From the NCBI GenBank assembly GCA_964630785.1, contig CAZVZG010000006.1, positions 113,105 to 177,104 on the forward strand: a DNA stretch of 64,000 nucleotides, in the 5' to 3' direction. Made by a program: the position numbers and the translations under genes. Under the pieces are notes generated by a model that had not been told where the DNA came from, searched no databases, and saw only the letters and a program-made list of their open reading frames with translations. Positions 25,057 to 35,692 of the stretch are shown piece by piece (position 1 is the first letter of the stretch; each line of letters starts with the position of its first letter). The stretch comes from JADLCX01 sp964630785. Lineage in GTDB: Bacteria > Planctomycetota > Phycisphaerae > Phycisphaerales > UBA1924.

Positions 25057-25500
25057 ATGAACCTCGCCTTCTACGCCCTCGCGCTCCTCGCCGGCATTCT
25101 CCTGCCCGCACAGGCCGGCATCAACAGCCTGCTGAGCAAGCAGCTCAAGCACCCGGTCTGGGCCGCGCTGGCGAGCTTCACCGTGGGCACGTGCGCGCTG
25201 ACGCTGTACGCGGTCTTCGCCGTGCGCCGGGTCCCGAGCGGGGTCAGGCTGTTCTCGATTCCCGCGTGGCTGTGGACGGGCGGGCTGATCGGTGCGGCGT
25301 ATGTCACCGTCGCGCTCATCGCGGCGCCGCGCATCGGGGCGCTTGGGTTGCTCGCCGCCGGGCTCGCCGGGCAGGCGGTCGCGTCGGTCGTCCTCGACCA
25401 CTACGGACTGCTGGGCTTCCCGGTGCACCACGTCAGCATCGGACGCGTGTGCGGGGTACTGCTGCTGGGCGCGGGAGTGGTGCTGGTCCGCTACTCCTGA
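25057..25500 (+). CDS. Small DMT-type membrane protein (DUF606/YdcZ-like)
   Basis: The 147-residue protein has four or five predicted transmembrane helices and short loops, starting MNLAFYALALLAGILLPAQAG and containing G-I-N-S-L-L-S-K-Q-L. This matches the half-size DUF606/YdcZ group of drug/metabolite transporters, which act as pairs. The substrate is unknown. It follows aroC by 69 bases on the same strand. Confidence 0.75.
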   Translation: MNLAFYALALLAGILLPAQAGINSLLSKQLKHPVWAALASFTVGTCALTLYAVFAVRRVPSGVRLFSIPAWLWTGGLIGAAYVTVALIAAPRIGALGLLAAGLAGQAVASVVLDHYGLLGFPVHHVSIGRVCGVLLLGAGVVLVRYS

Positions 25501-25654
25501 TGTCAAAGACCATTCCCGCTCTGGAGGTATTCGGGTCCGAGAATCGGTGCTTGGCCGACGCGTCCTCCGTTCGCCCGGGCGCTCCCGACCATCTTCCCGC
25601 GGCCCGTTCGCTCGCCATCATCAGGCGCGGCCTGAACGCTCCGATATCCCACGC

Positions 25655-25876
25655 ATGGACCTCTTCGGCTCCCCCGCTCTGTTCATCTCGTCGTCGTTCA
25701 TCGGGCTGGTCGGCACGGCGCTTTTCCTCTACGGCAAGAAGCAACCCGACCTCCGCTGCCTGTTCACGGGCGTGGGGATGTGCGTGTACCCGTTCTTCAT
25801 CCACTCAGTTATTCTGATGTGGGTGCTCTTCGCCGCGCTCTCGGGCGGGCTCTACGCGATGATCCGCAGCAAGTGA
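25655..25876 (+). CDS. Small two-helix membrane protein
   Basis: The 73-residue frame from ATG 25655 encodes two hydrophobic segments (about residues 6-26 and 38-68) joined by a short loop with G-K-K-Q-P-D. Such small proteins occur in many bacteria without known function. It lies 154 bases after the DMT-type gene. The start was chosen because the upstream frame is not hydrophobic or conserved-looking. Confidence 0.6.
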   Translation: MDLFGSPALFISSSFIGLVGTALFLYGKKQPDLRCLFTGVGMCVYPFFIHSVILMWVLFAALSGGLYAMIRSK

Positions 25877-25909
25877 CGCGGCGACCGGCTCGCCGAGCAC
25901 ACCCCCACC

Positions 25910-26179
25910 TCACTTCCCCGCGAGCCTGTTCACCAGTTCCGCCAGCAGCTTCACGTCCTGGCTCTCGAGCACCCTGGTGATCTTGGCCGGCTCGACCTTG
26001 GCCTGCCGCAGCGCGGTCTCGACGTTCGCCCACAGACGCGTCTTCTTCTTGGCGTCCTCGCACAGGTACAGCTCGCCCACCGTCTCGCTCAGTTTCTGCA
26101 GGGCGATGGTGTCGATGTTGTCGTAGTACCGCTTGACGATCTTCTGCTGGTACGCGCTGAGGTGCTGTCCCTTGGCCAA
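25910..26179 (-). CDS. Conserved hypothetical protein, 89 aa, alpha-helical
   Basis: The protein begins MAKGQHLSAYQQKIVKRYYD and is rich in charged and helical residues, ending R-L-A-G-K. It has no transmembrane helix. The codon use is typical of the window. I do not recognise a family name; similar small proteins seem usual in planctomycetes (recollection, unverified). It lies between a small membrane protein and another short membrane gene. Confidence 0.7.
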   Translation of the reverse strand: MAKGQHLSAYQQKIVKRYYDNIDTIALQKLSETVGELYLCEDAKKKTRLWANVETALRQAKVEPAKITRVLESQDVKLLAELVNRLAGK

Positions 26180-26267
26180 TCGCGACTCCTTTCGCTCAAA
26201 GTCTCCCGGCCTGACTCCACCCCGCCGTTGCTCGCCCGGAAAGTAGGCCAGCCCCTTCGCCCTCGGC

Positions 26268-26717
26268 CTACGGGCCCCAACGGTTCATCCCTTGGTCCAC
26301 CCTCGCGCCCGCGCCCGGCCCGCCGCCCCAACTGCCCTGCACCGAACCCGCGGGCCCCTGTTGCGCGGCCATCTCCATACGGGCCTTGAGCATCGCCTGG
26401 TCCATGAGTTCCTGCATGTTCGGACGAGCCCCGGCCGCGCGGACGATCCACCACGGCACGGCCACGAGCAGGCACACCCCCAGCACCGATCCCAGCACGA
26501 TCAGCCGCCGGCGCGAGCGCTGGTCGACCCACATCGCCCGCTTCCATTGCCCGTCCCGGAGGGTCTCGCGCGTGCGCGTCACCCGCTCACGCCACTGCTC
26601 GCGCAGAGTCGGGCCGACGCGCCGCTCGAACCGACGCGGCCGGCGCTCGCGCAGCCGCTCGAACGCGCGATCGAACGCTCTCCCTACTGCCGCGAATCGT
26701 TCCTCGAGCGATCTCAT
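26268..26717 (-). CDS. Single-pass membrane protein with Arg-rich N-terminus
   Basis: The 149-residue protein has about 70 basic, helical residues (many R-E-R and R-R pairs), one transmembrane helix near residues 71-92 (L-I-V-L-G-S-V-L-G-V), then a Gly/Met-rich tail. The positive-inside rule puts the N-terminus in the cytoplasm. No family recognised. It is 27 bases downstream of the prepilin-like gene and probably in its transcript. Confidence 0.6.
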   Translation of the reverse strand: MRSLEERFAAVGRAFDRAFERLRERRPRRFERRVGPTLREQWRERVTRTRETLRDGQWKRAMWVDQRSRRRLIVLGSVLGVCLLVAVPWWIVRAAGARPNMQELMDQAMLKARMEMAAQQGPAGSVQGSWGGGPGAGARVDQGMNRWGP

Positions 26718-26744
26718 CCGTTTCGGTGCCGCTCCGCCCGCCCG

Positions 26745-27734
26745 TCAGCGGGAAATGTCCCGGCCCTTCACACCGTGCTGCGTCGCCCAGAAAAACAACG
26801 GGTACTCACCGTCGGCGCTGCTCGGACTGCCGCCTGTCGGGTACTGGCTCTCCCGCCCCCGCGGCGCCAAGAGCGGCATGCCGTCGCCCGGCCCGCCCGT
26901 GCCCGAGGGGATGAGTTCGCCGTGGTTGCCGCCCGTGGCCGCGAGGCGCGTCAGGTCGCTGATCTTCACCTGATCGACGCTCCCGTCGGCCAGGCCGATC
27001 GTGGTCTTGGATCGCGGGTTGCTCCACGCCGGGCTCTTGTCGCTCGTGACGCTCTGGCCCTGTCGGATCTCGACGCGTCTGGACTGGCTGAAATCGGCCC
27101 GCTCAAAGAGCAGCACCTTGGCGCTCGGCACGCTCACCGAACCCGTGGCGCTGGTCTTGACGAGTTGCGCCGTCATTGGAAGCCGCCCGCCGGCCGGGTA
27201 CCGCTCGCCGTCGCTCCAGAACGTCGGCGAATAAAGGAACGACGAGGGCCAGAGCATCAGGGCGTCCAGCGTCTCGGGCCGGCTTCGCAACTGCCGTGCC
27301 TGGTCCACGAGGTCCGCGTCCGCGGGCGAGAACATCTCGTCACTTACGCGCGACCCGCCGCGCCACTCGGCGAGAAAGCTGTACCAGTAGTACGCGAAGA
27401 ACTCCGTCGTCCACTGCGGCACGGGGGAGTCGAACTTCCACCGCAACCCCGAGTCGCCGATCCCCACCGCATCGCTCCAAGATCCCCCTCCCCCACCCGA
27501 GCCGGCAGCGCCCGGATCGTCCTCGGCTCGGAAGGGGTTGAGAAACTCCTCCTTGTGGTCGTTGGTATAGACGAACATCATCTGCGAAAGCGAACGGAGG
27601 TTGGCCATGCCGACTGTCGACTTGGCCTGCCGTCTCGCCCCGGCCAGCGCCGGCAACAGGATTGTCATCAGCACGCTGATGATCGCGATGACCACCAGCA
27701 GCTCGATCAGGGTGAACGCCCGGGCCCGTCGCAT
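26745..27734 (-). CDS. Prepilin-type N-terminal methylation domain protein
   Basis: The ATG at 27734 gives 329 residues starting M-R-R-A-R-A-F-T-L-I-E-L-L-V-V-I-A, a classical class III signal with the hydrophobic helix directly after. The longer open frame upstream is not used. The body has low-complexity Gly runs near residue 75 and a region with S-A-K-V-L-L-F-E-R-A-D-F and G-L-A-D-G-S-V that matches the C-terminal H-X9-DG part of planctomycete pseudopilins. A possible -10 box TATACT lies at 27827-27832. Confidence 0.8.
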   Translation of the reverse strand: MRRARAFTLIELLVVIAIISVLMTILLPALAGARRQAKSTVGMANLRSLSQMMFVYTNDHKEEFLNPFRAEDDPGAAGSGGGGGSWSDAVGIGDSGLRWKFDSPVPQWTTEFFAYYWYSFLAEWRGGSRVSDEMFSPADADLVDQARQLRSRPETLDALMLWPSSFLYSPTFWSDGERYPAGGRLPMTAQLVKTSATGSVSVPSAKVLLFERADFSQSRRVEIRQGQSVTSDKSPAWSNPRSKTTIGLADGSVDQVKISDLTRLAATGGNHGELIPSGTGGPGDGMPLLAPRGRESQYPTGGSPSSADGEYPLFFWATQHGVKGRDISR

Positions 27735-28007
27735 GAAAGCTCCCGTGTAAGGTCGCGACCGCGGAACAGGGGGGTGGGGAGGAGGGTGCGTGCAACCGCC
27801 CCCGCCCGCCACCGACCATCCCAACAAGTATACGAACCCACCCCGCTCACCCTGCTCGGGCGCGCCCCCCCTCCCCCCCAACCTCACAGCCCTGACCCGA
27901 TGGGCTGTTCGCACCGTTGCACCCGGCGGTTGCCGGGCACAACCCATCGTGAGCCCCGGGGCATCAGCCGCTCGGACCACCCAAAGCACCGAAGCCGCCA
28001 ACAGACA
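27735..28007. other. Intergenic stretch without a gene
   Basis: Together with the terminator that follows, this is a 336-base gap. It is C-rich and shows no supported coding frame. It contains the leader of the prepilin-like gene and, on the minus strand, TATACT at 27827-27832, a fair -10 without a convincing -35. Confidence 0.5.
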
Positions 28008-28030
28008 ACGCCCGGCGGAGCGCCGGGCGT
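28008..28030 (-). terminator. Probable terminator of the PEP-CTERM-like gene
   Basis: ACGCCCGGCG (28008-28017) and CGCCGGGCGT (28021-28030) form a perfect 10-bp stem with a 3-base loop. On the minus strand TGTCTGTTGG follows. It lies 41 bases after the stop. Confidence 0.55.
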
Positions 28031-28070
28031 CGTCGAGCACAGGACGTGATGTCGGGCTGTCCGGACTGAC

Positions 28071-28667
28071 TCACGCGCGCCGGCGCCGACGCGCGGCCAG
28101 CAGCAGGCCGACGCCCGCTCCCGCGAGCGTCGCGGGTCCCGGGATGCGGAGTTCGGCCGAAGAAGTGAAAGCCGACGTCACCGTGTATCCCGCCTGGTTG
28201 GGAATCGGGTTGGCGAAACTGAACGAGAACGCCTCGTTCGAGGCGATGCTCCCGCCGAGCACCGCTCCGGAAAATCGGACGTTCTGCCCGACGAAGTCGC
28301 TCCCGCCGAAGCTCGATGGGCTGGTGAGGAATCCGCTGTCGAACTCGATCGTGAAGATCGGGTTCATGCCGTCGAAGAAGTCGATCCGCCCCGCGTTGGT
28401 CGTCGCGAAGCCGGGCAGCACGGGCGTGACCACCAGCGGCGTCATCAAGAACGTGACGTCGGTGTAGTCGGGGGCCGCGGTGCCGGGCGTCAGCAGGTTC
28501 AGGCCCGTGCCGGCCCACCCGCCGGACAGAACCGGACCGGTGAGGGCGAAGAGCGGCGTCGCCGGGCTCGCGGCCGGATCGGCGAACGTCGCAACCGTGT
28601 CGGCCTGCGCAGCACCGACCAACGCGAGCGCACTCAGCGCGCCAATGACACCACAACGAATCTGCAT
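28071..28667 (-). CDS. Secreted protein with PEP-CTERM-like sorting signal
   Basis: The ATG at 28667 follows AGGGGAGATC. The 198-residue protein has a signal peptide (about residues 1-22, A-A-Q-A-D), a beta-rich body of small residues and a C-terminal tripartite signal I-P-G-P-A-T-L, a hydrophobic stretch and R-R-R-R-R-A. This is the pattern recognised by exosortase-type systems, with P-G-P in place of P-E-P. It may be an extracellular matrix protein; role unknown. Confidence 0.75.
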   Translation of the reverse strand: MQIRCGVIGALSALALVGAAQADTVATFADPAASPATPLFALTGPVLSGGWAGTGLNLLTPGTAAPDYTDVTFLMTPLVVTPVLPGFATTNAGRIDFFDGMNPIFTIEFDSGFLTSPSSFGGSDFVGQNVRFSGAVLGGSIASNEAFSFSFANPIPNQAGYTVTSAFTSSAELRIPGPATLAGAGVGLLLAARRRRRA

Positions 28668-28863
28668 CTCGATCTCCCCTCTCTGGGACTCTCTCAGCGC
28701 GTCCAGCGCCCCGCGGGCGAAGTGGACCGCCACGACAGAAAGTGCCTCACCGCACCCGGTCCGCAACGTCAGTGCATCGTTATCGAGGCCCGATACGGGA
28801 GATACCGCAAGTCCGCACGCGCCGGCACGTCCGAGAGCGCGCGGCCGGTGTTCGGGGTTTGGA

Positions 28864-29847
28864 TTATCGGGCCCGGGGTTCGGCTCGCCGGGCGCGTCGG
28901 GCGCGGGCGCTCCGGGCCTTTGCGGGACTCGTGCGCGGTCCACCCGTCCAGTTCACCGCGCCCTCGATCCGCTCGGCGAACGTGTCGGCGATCGCCGCGT
29001 AGACCGAGTTCCGCACGTGCAACTCGTTCACCCACGCCTTCACGCCGCCACCGATCACGGCGCGCAGGTCCACGTAGTGGAAGTTTGGGTGTTCATTCGC
29101 GACCGCCGCGAGCGTGTCGTTGAACATGTCGATGAGCTCGCGGACGATCGCCACGCCGTCGGTGTCGGGGTCGATGCGTTTGGCGGCCAGCGCGGGGCGC
29201 AGCCACGGACCGATGAAGCTCAGCCCGATCGCCAGGCCGATGCCGCGTCCGTCCGGGTGCGGATACCCGTACCCGTGCGAGAAGATCTGCACGGCCGGCG
29301 CCGCCTCGGTGGCGCGACGCACCATGTCCGAGAGGACGCGCCTGAAGATCACGCGGATCACGTACTCCGCGTGCGCCCGGCGCAGCGTTCCGAACCGGGC
29401 CCCGGCGTGTTCAAGGAACTGGGCGAACTCCTCTCCGGCCACGTCGTTTCCGCCGCCTGAGAACAGCAGCACGCGCGCCCTGTGCCTCCGGAGCTCCCCG
29501 AGCACGTCCTCGAAGCGTGACGGCAGCGCCCGGTAGCCCGCCCTGGGGTCGAAGCGCGTCCCGTACACCAGATTTTCCAGCGTGTCGCCCGCTCGGGCGT
29601 GGTTCACCACGCGGTAGCGGTGGAGCTTCCGCAGGCAGTCGACGATGTCCGTGCCGATCGGGTAGTCGAACCACGAGTCGCCGTGCGCCACGACCAGTCG
29701 TTCGGCCGCGGAGCGTGCCCCGAGGCGGCGTGCCGCGGGCGCCGCTTCGGTATCCGCCCGCGCACCCGCCTTAAACGCCCGCACCTGCTCGGGCGTGAGC
29801 GCGTCCAGTCCTCGATGATTTCGCCTGCTCGGCATTGCCGGGAGCAT
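28864..29847 (-). CDS. SGNH-hydrolase-like protein
   Basis: The 327-residue protein carries G-D-S-W-F-D-Y-P (residues 56-63, catalytic serine block I), G-G-G-N-D near residue 130 (block III Asn-Asp) and a late N-E-L-H-V-R-N-S-V region that may hold the block V Asp/His. SGNH hydrolases cleave ester bonds of lipids or polysaccharides. No signal peptide is obvious, so the location is unclear. The tail is an Arg/Ala-rich low-complexity stretch. The start could also be the ATG at 29835. Confidence 0.65.
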   Translation of the reverse strand: MLPAMPSRRNHRGLDALTPEQVRAFKAGARADTEAAPAARRLGARSAAERLVVAHGDSWFDYPIGTDIVDCLRKLHRYRVVNHARAGDTLENLVYGTRFDPRAGYRALPSRFEDVLGELRRHRARVLLFSGGGNDVAGEEFAQFLEHAGARFGTLRRAHAEYVIRVIFRRVLSDMVRRATEAAPAVQIFSHGYGYPHPDGRGIGLAIGLSFIGPWLRPALAAKRIDPDTDGVAIVRELIDMFNDTLAAVANEHPNFHYVDLRAVIGGGVKAWVNELHVRNSVYAAIADTFAERIEGAVNWTGGPRTSPAKARSARARRARRAEPRAR

Positions 29848-29890
29848 ACCGGCAACGCGGCGCCGCCGTGGCCCGCTGAGAAACGAAGAA

Positions 29891-29917
29891 CGCCGCGCCC
29901 GGTCGATGGGCGCGGCG
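29891..29917 (-). terminator. Terminator of the 29998-31683 gene
   Basis: CGCCGCGCCC (29891-29900) and GGGCGCGGCG (29908-29917) form a perfect stem with a 7-base loop. On the minus strand TTCTTCGTTT follows. Confidence 0.65.
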
Positions 29918-29997
29918 TCCTGTGGAACGCGTCGGCCGGTCCTGGGACGGACGGACAGGCCGACGCTTGGCGGGTGTTCATCCGGCCCGCGGCCCGA

Positions 29998-31683
29998 TCA
30001 CGGGCAACCGGCGAAGTACGCCGCGAGGAAGTCGAAGATGTCCTGCACACTGACCGCGCCCGAGTCGTTGAAGTCACCGGGGCAGCCGACCTTCACCGAG
30101 ACCAGGTGCTCGGTCTGGTTGTTGGTGCTGCCGCAGTTGATGCTGCTCGCATCGCCGGCCAGCAGCCGCAGCGTGTACGAGCACGGACGCAGGCCCGCGG
30201 TGTTCCAGTCGGCCAGCACGCCCGAGACGTTGGTGTTGCCGGAGGCGATCGTCACCCAACCGTGCGCATCTCCGCCGGTGTATTGCAGCGACCAGCCCGC
30301 CAAGTGCGCGTCCGAGACGTTGCCCGTGATCTGCACCGTTCCGGAGCCGATGCTCCCGCAGGACGCGGGCGAGGTGATCTCGGCCACAGGGCGGGTGTTG
30401 TCGATGGTCAGGTCCCGCGTGACCGTGCGGGAGTTGCCGCAGTCGTCGGTGCCGGTAACGCGGACGCGGTAGTCGCCGTCCGCCACGGCCGCGCCGCCGG
30501 AGGTGGTGATCCACGAGCCCAGGCCGTCGTTGGTCACGGGCGTGGTGTACACGGGCGCGCCGGGGTTCACGGGGTTGAAGGGCGAGCCCGCGGGCAGCGG
30601 GGCGTAGTCGATGCGGTAGTTGCTGAAGCACACGCCCGAGTTGCCGTCCTGCACGCTGCCGTCGAAGCACACGCCGCCGCCGAGGACCTGACCCGTCTGC
30701 GGGCTGCGCACGTCGACCGTGTCGAACTGCTTGTCGACGAAGACGATGCTCGTGACCGAGTTGGACAGGCCCGTGCTGTTGAACGCGGTCAGACGGAGGA
30801 AGTAGTACCCCTGCGCCACACCTGTCGTGTCCCACGACGCGAGCGGTCCGGCGGGGTTGACCGGCGTGGTCGAGGTGTCGATCTCCGTCCACGGGCCGTT
30901 CGGGGCCGATGCGTAGTCCAGCGTGTAACTGTCGAACCCGTTGGGGTCGTAGGCCCGGCCGGAGATCGTCGCGGGGTTGCACACGCAAGCCAACGCGTCC
31001 GGCGAGGTGATGGAGACGATCGGCGGGGTCGAGTCCTCGACAGGGTACGCGAACCCGTACAGGTTTACACAAGCGCCGGGGCCGCACACCGTCGCGCGGC
31101 TGGAAACCGGGATGAAGCGCCCGGGCGTCTGGTACGCCGTGGCGTCCGTCTTCACGTACACCTGGCGCGAGTTGTCGCCCGACGCCAGGCCGGAGTCCCA
31201 GTCAAACTCCACCGAGCCGCCGTCGGCGCTGCGGCTGGCGCTGTTCACGCTCCTGGTTCCCAGCGGCACGATGATTGCGTTGCTCTGGAATAGGTCCGTG
31301 GTGTATTCCGAGAAGTCTCGCACCGCGAAGTTCAGCACGTCCGCGGTCGACGTGCTGTCGTTGTAGATCGTGTACGCGAACGTGATCGTGTTGTCCGAGA
31401 GGCGATAGACCCGCTGCACCAACGACCCGCTCATCGGTCGCGGCACGGGGATCGGCCCGTTGGGCGTATTGATGAACCCAATCGCGGTGAGTGTGAACTC
31501 GACCGTTTTGGTGTACTCCAGCGTCGAGCCGCTCGGCAACGCCGCCGACGGCAACGGATCGACACTCCCGTTGGGACCCACCACCGTGGCCTCGGCCGCG
31601 TGGGAGCCGAACACGCCGGCGAGGGCGATCACCGCGCCGGCCACGAGCGAACGCGAGACGAATCTGCTGCTGAATGCGAACAT
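29998..31683 (-). CDS. Secreted GC-type dockerin protein with Ig-like modules
   Basis: The ATG at 31683 (AAAGGAG upstream) gives 561 residues with a signal peptide near residues 1-33. The middle contains repeated modules with T-S-P ... C-V-C-N-P and A-E-I-T-S-P-A-S-C-G, and aromatic edges S-Y-T-L-D-Y-A-S and S-L-Q-Y-T-G. They look like bacterial Ig-like beta domains, with paired cysteines. The end has a single dockerin-type repeat, D-F-N-D-S-G-A-V-S-V-Q-D-I-F-D-F-L-A-A-Y-F, ending AGCP. The function is unknown. Confidence 0.8.
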   Translation of the reverse strand: MFAFSSRFVSRSLVAGAVIALAGVFGSHAAEATVVGPNGSVDPLPSAALPSGSTLEYTKTVEFTLTAIGFINTPNGPIPVPRPMSGSLVQRVYRLSDNTITFAYTIYNDSTSTADVLNFAVRDFSEYTTDLFQSNAIIVPLGTRSVNSASRSADGGSVEFDWDSGLASGDNSRQVYVKTDATAYQTPGRFIPVSSRATVCGPGACVNLYGFAYPVEDSTPPIVSITSPDALACVCNPATISGRAYDPNGFDSYTLDYASAPNGPWTEIDTSTTPVNPAGPLASWDTTGVAQGYYFLRLTAFNSTGLSNSVTSIVFVDKQFDTVDVRSPQTGQVLGGGVCFDGSVQDGNSGVCFSNYRIDYAPLPAGSPFNPVNPGAPVYTTPVTNDGLGSWITTSGGAAVADGDYRVRVTGTDDCGNSRTVTRDLTIDNTRPVAEITSPASCGSIGSGTVQITGNVSDAHLAGWSLQYTGGDAHGWVTIASGNTNVSGVLADWNTAGLRPCSYTLRLLAGDASSINCGSTNNQTEHLVSVKVGCPGDFNDSGAVSVQDIFDFLAAYFAGCP

Positions 31684-31853
31684 GGAAATCTCCTTTGCGG
31701 GGGCTCGTCGAAACGCGGGCCCCATGCGCCGAACCATGCGGATACGGCCGGGTCGCAGGTCAAACTTCGCGCGCGACAATCGCTCCAAACCACCGCTTTG
31801 AGGGCCGTTCACGCGTTCAGTTCCCGGTACCATCTCGCCCGCGGCCTTCACCC

Positions 31854-32885
31854 ATGACACCCACCCACTCACCCCTCCCCGTCCCCACCGCTTCGGCGTT
31901 CGCTCGCGTGGCGCTCACCGGAATCCACCGCGAGTACCCCAACAAGCTCGACCACGTGATGGACACCGCGGGGGCGATCCGCTCGCCGCGCGAGCTCCAC
32001 CCCGCGTTCTACGGCTGCTTCGACTGGCACTCGGCGGTGCACGGCCACTGGCTGCTCGCTCGCCTGCTGCGGCTGGTGCCGCACATGCCCGGGGCGAGCG
32101 AGATTCGGGCCGCGCTCGACCAGAGCCTCACACCGGAAAACATCGCCGTGGAAGTGGCGTACCTCGGCCGCCCGTCCGCCGCCGGCTTTGAGCGCACTTA
32201 CGGATGGGCCTGGCTGCTCAAACTCACCGAAGAACTCGCCCGCGGCAGGGCCCCCCACACCCGCGCGTGGTCCGGAGCGATCACCCCGCTCGCGGACGCG
32301 TTTGTCGCCCGCTACCTCGCCTACCTGCCCAAGCTCGATTACCCCATCCGCACCGGCGTCCATCCCAACACCGCCTTTGGCCTGGCCTTTGCCCACGATT
32401 ACGCGACGTTCATCGGCCACGACGCGCTCCGATCGCTCGTCGAACGAACGACCGTCGCGCTATATGAGCCCGACGTGGACTACCCCGCGCGCATGGAGCC
32501 CGGCGGCGCGGACTTTTTCTCACCCGCGCTCATGGAAGCGGAACTGATGCGCCGCGTCCTCGGCCCCGAACGCTTCCTTCCATGGCTCAGGCGTTTCCTG
32601 CCGGGCATCGGGCACGCCGATCCGCCGTCGCTCTTCACGCCCGCGCGCGTCGCCGATCGTGCCGACCTCCAGATCGTCCACCTTGACGGCCTCAACCTCG
32701 GTCGCGCGTGGTGCATGAGGAGCCTCGCCGCGGCCGTTCCCGCGTCTGACCCCGCGCACGCCACGCTGCTGCGATCGGCGGATCTGCACGCCGCGGCGTC
32801 CCTCCCCCACGTCCAGAGTGGCCATTACGGCGGTGAGCACTGGCTCGCGACCTTCGCCGTGCTCGCCCTCACCGGCCATTCCTGA
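31854..32885 (+). CDS. DUF2891 family protein
   Basis: The ATG at 31854 gives 343 residues with the family motif F-D-W-H-S-A-V-H-G-H-W near residue 60, H-P-N-T-A-F-G-L-A-F-A-H-D-Y-A near residue 170 and a C-terminal G-H-Y-G-G-E-H-W-L-A-T-F. Many conserved Trp/His suggest a sugar-binding alpha-toroid or similar fold; the family is of unknown function. No signal peptide is seen. Confidence 0.8.
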   Translation: MTPTHSPLPVPTASAFARVALTGIHREYPNKLDHVMDTAGAIRSPRELHPAFYGCFDWHSAVHGHWLLARLLRLVPHMPGASEIRAALDQSLTPENIAVEVAYLGRPSAAGFERTYGWAWLLKLTEELARGRAPHTRAWSGAITPLADAFVARYLAYLPKLDYPIRTGVHPNTAFGLAFAHDYATFIGHDALRSLVERTTVALYEPDVDYPARMEPGGADFFSPALMEAELMRRVLGPERFLPWLRRFLPGIGHADPPSLFTPARVADRADLQIVHLDGLNLGRAWCMRSLAAAVPASDPAHATLLRSADLHAAASLPHVQSGHYGGEHWLATFAVLALTGHS

Positions 32886-32914
32886 TCGTGCGTCGATCGC
32901 CAGGACTCGCTTCT

Positions 32915-33328
32915 ATGACCCCCGCGGGATTCCGCCGCCTCGCTCTGAGCATGTTCGCCGCCGTCGAGGGCTCGCACATGGGCCACGCCGACTTTCGCGT
33001 CGGCGGCAAGGTCTTCGCTTCTCTACCGCCGAGCCGCAAGAATGAACCCCGGACGCGCCTGGGCATGGTGCGGCTCCCGGCCGATCTTCAAGCTCGCCTC
33101 GTACGAAATCGGCCCGACGTTTTCACTCCCGCCGCGGGCGCGTGGGGGCGGCAGGGATGCACGTACGTCCGGCTCGGCAAGGTTGACTCCCCCACGCTCC
33201 GCACGGCTGTGGCCGCCGCTTGGCGAAACGTCGCACCCACCCGGATGCTCGCCGACCTCGACGAACTGGCCCGCGAGACCGCCGGGCCGACCGCGCGACG
33301 CGCCGGCCGCAAGCCCAAGCCGGCCTGA
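32915..33328 (+). CDS. MmcQ/YjbR family protein
   Basis: The 137-residue protein starts M-T-P-A-G-F-R-R-L-A-L and has E-G-S-H-M-G-H-A-D-F-R-V-G-G-K-V-F-A, the MmcQ/YjbR fold signature, followed by W-G-R-Q-G-C-T-Y-V-R-L. This family is CyaY-like and has been linked to DNA binding without firm function. It lies 29 bases after the DUF2891 stop. A GTG at 32888 would add nine residues. Confidence 0.75.
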   Translation: MTPAGFRRLALSMFAAVEGSHMGHADFRVGGKVFASLPPSRKNEPRTRLGMVRLPADLQARLVRNRPDVFTPAAGAWGRQGCTYVRLGKVDSPTLRTAVAAAWRNVAPTRMLADLDELARETAGPTARRAGRKPKPA

Positions 33329-33335
33329 ACGCCCC

Positions 33336-33839
33336 TTACCATCGGAGCGTCATGTGAACCTCGGTCACGCCGCGCCCGTCGATGCGCAGGCTGTCGGGCT
33401 CGGTGCCCCACGCGACAAAGCCGAGCGACTCGTACAGCGCCCGCGCGGCCGCAGACCTCTCGCTCACACTGAGTTGGACTTGAGCGATGCCAGGCCACGC
33501 GCGTGCGGCCCCGACCGCCGCGGACACGACCGCCCTTTCCAGGCCGCGGCCGCGGAACTCGGGCGTGGTGTACACACCCCAGATGATCGCGATGTGCGAC
33601 CGCTTGAGACCGGCCTCCCGCATCGCGCCGGCCACCGAGACCAGCGAGCCCGACCTGTCATCGAAGCCGCCCATGATCACGCCCGCCGCGCCGGCCAGCC
33701 ACTCCCGTACCGTCCCCGCCTCACCCATGCGGTCGTGGCCCGGGCTGGACCCGAACGACCAGGGAGAGTCGAGCAGCATCTCCCGTCGCAGCTCGCAGTA
33801 TTTTTCGGCATCGCTGCTTGTCAATGGGCGAAGTGTCAT
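33336..33839 (-). CDS. GNAT family N-acetyltransferase
   Basis: The ATG at 33839 gives 167 residues beginning MTLRPLTSSDAEKYCELRRE. The acetyl-CoA binding motif A is G-V-Y-T-T-P-E-F-R-G-R-G-L-E, and the C-terminal A-R-A-L-Y-E-S-L-G-F is the usual motif B. The acceptor substrate is unknown. The gene is convergent with MmcQ/YjbR, 7 bases between stops. Confidence 0.85.
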   Translation of the reverse strand: MTLRPLTSSDAEKYCELRREMLLDSPWSFGSSPGHDRMGEAGTVREWLAGAAGVIMGGFDDRSGSLVSVAGAMREAGLKRSHIAIIWGVYTTPEFRGRGLERAVVSAAVGAARAWPGIAQVQLSVSERSAAARALYESLGFVAWGTEPDSLRIDGRGVTEVHMTLRW

Positions 33840-33890
33840 CGTGCGGGGAGCATACCCGGCGAGTCGCCCGCTGCTCGGCCCGCAAATGAC

Positions 33891-33919
33891 AACGGCCCCG
33901 GTCGAAGACCGGGGCCGTT
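33891..33919 (-). terminator. Terminator of groL
   Basis: AACGGCCCCGGT (33891-33902) and ACCGGGGCCGTT (33908-33919) form a perfect 12-bp stem with the loop CGAAG. On the minus strand GTCATTTGCG follows, a short U-rich tail. It lies 28 bases after groL. Confidence 0.7.
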
Positions 33920-33947
33920 GCGGGAGTTTCACGATTACGACCGTGGA

Positions 33948-35585
<1,638 letters not shown>

Positions 35586-35604
35586 GTTTATTCCTTTTGG
35601 GGAT

Positions 35605-35672
35605 TAGGGACTTGGGACTGGGGACTTGGAGGGGTGGGATCGGGGTGGCTTCGGCCTATTCCCAAGTCCCTA
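35605..35672. repeat. Imperfect direct repeats and a 13-bp inverted repeat upstream of groL
   Basis: The 107-base gap between groL and the 67-residue gene holds GGGACTT-type repeats and a perfect inverted repeat TAGGGACTTGGGA (35605-35617) with TCCCAAGTCCCTA (35660-35672). The transcript could form a stem over 42 loop bases. It is a low-complexity insertion unlike the neighbouring coding DNA. Confidence 0.7.
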
Positions 35673-35692
35673 TTCCCTGGTCCCATCTGCAT

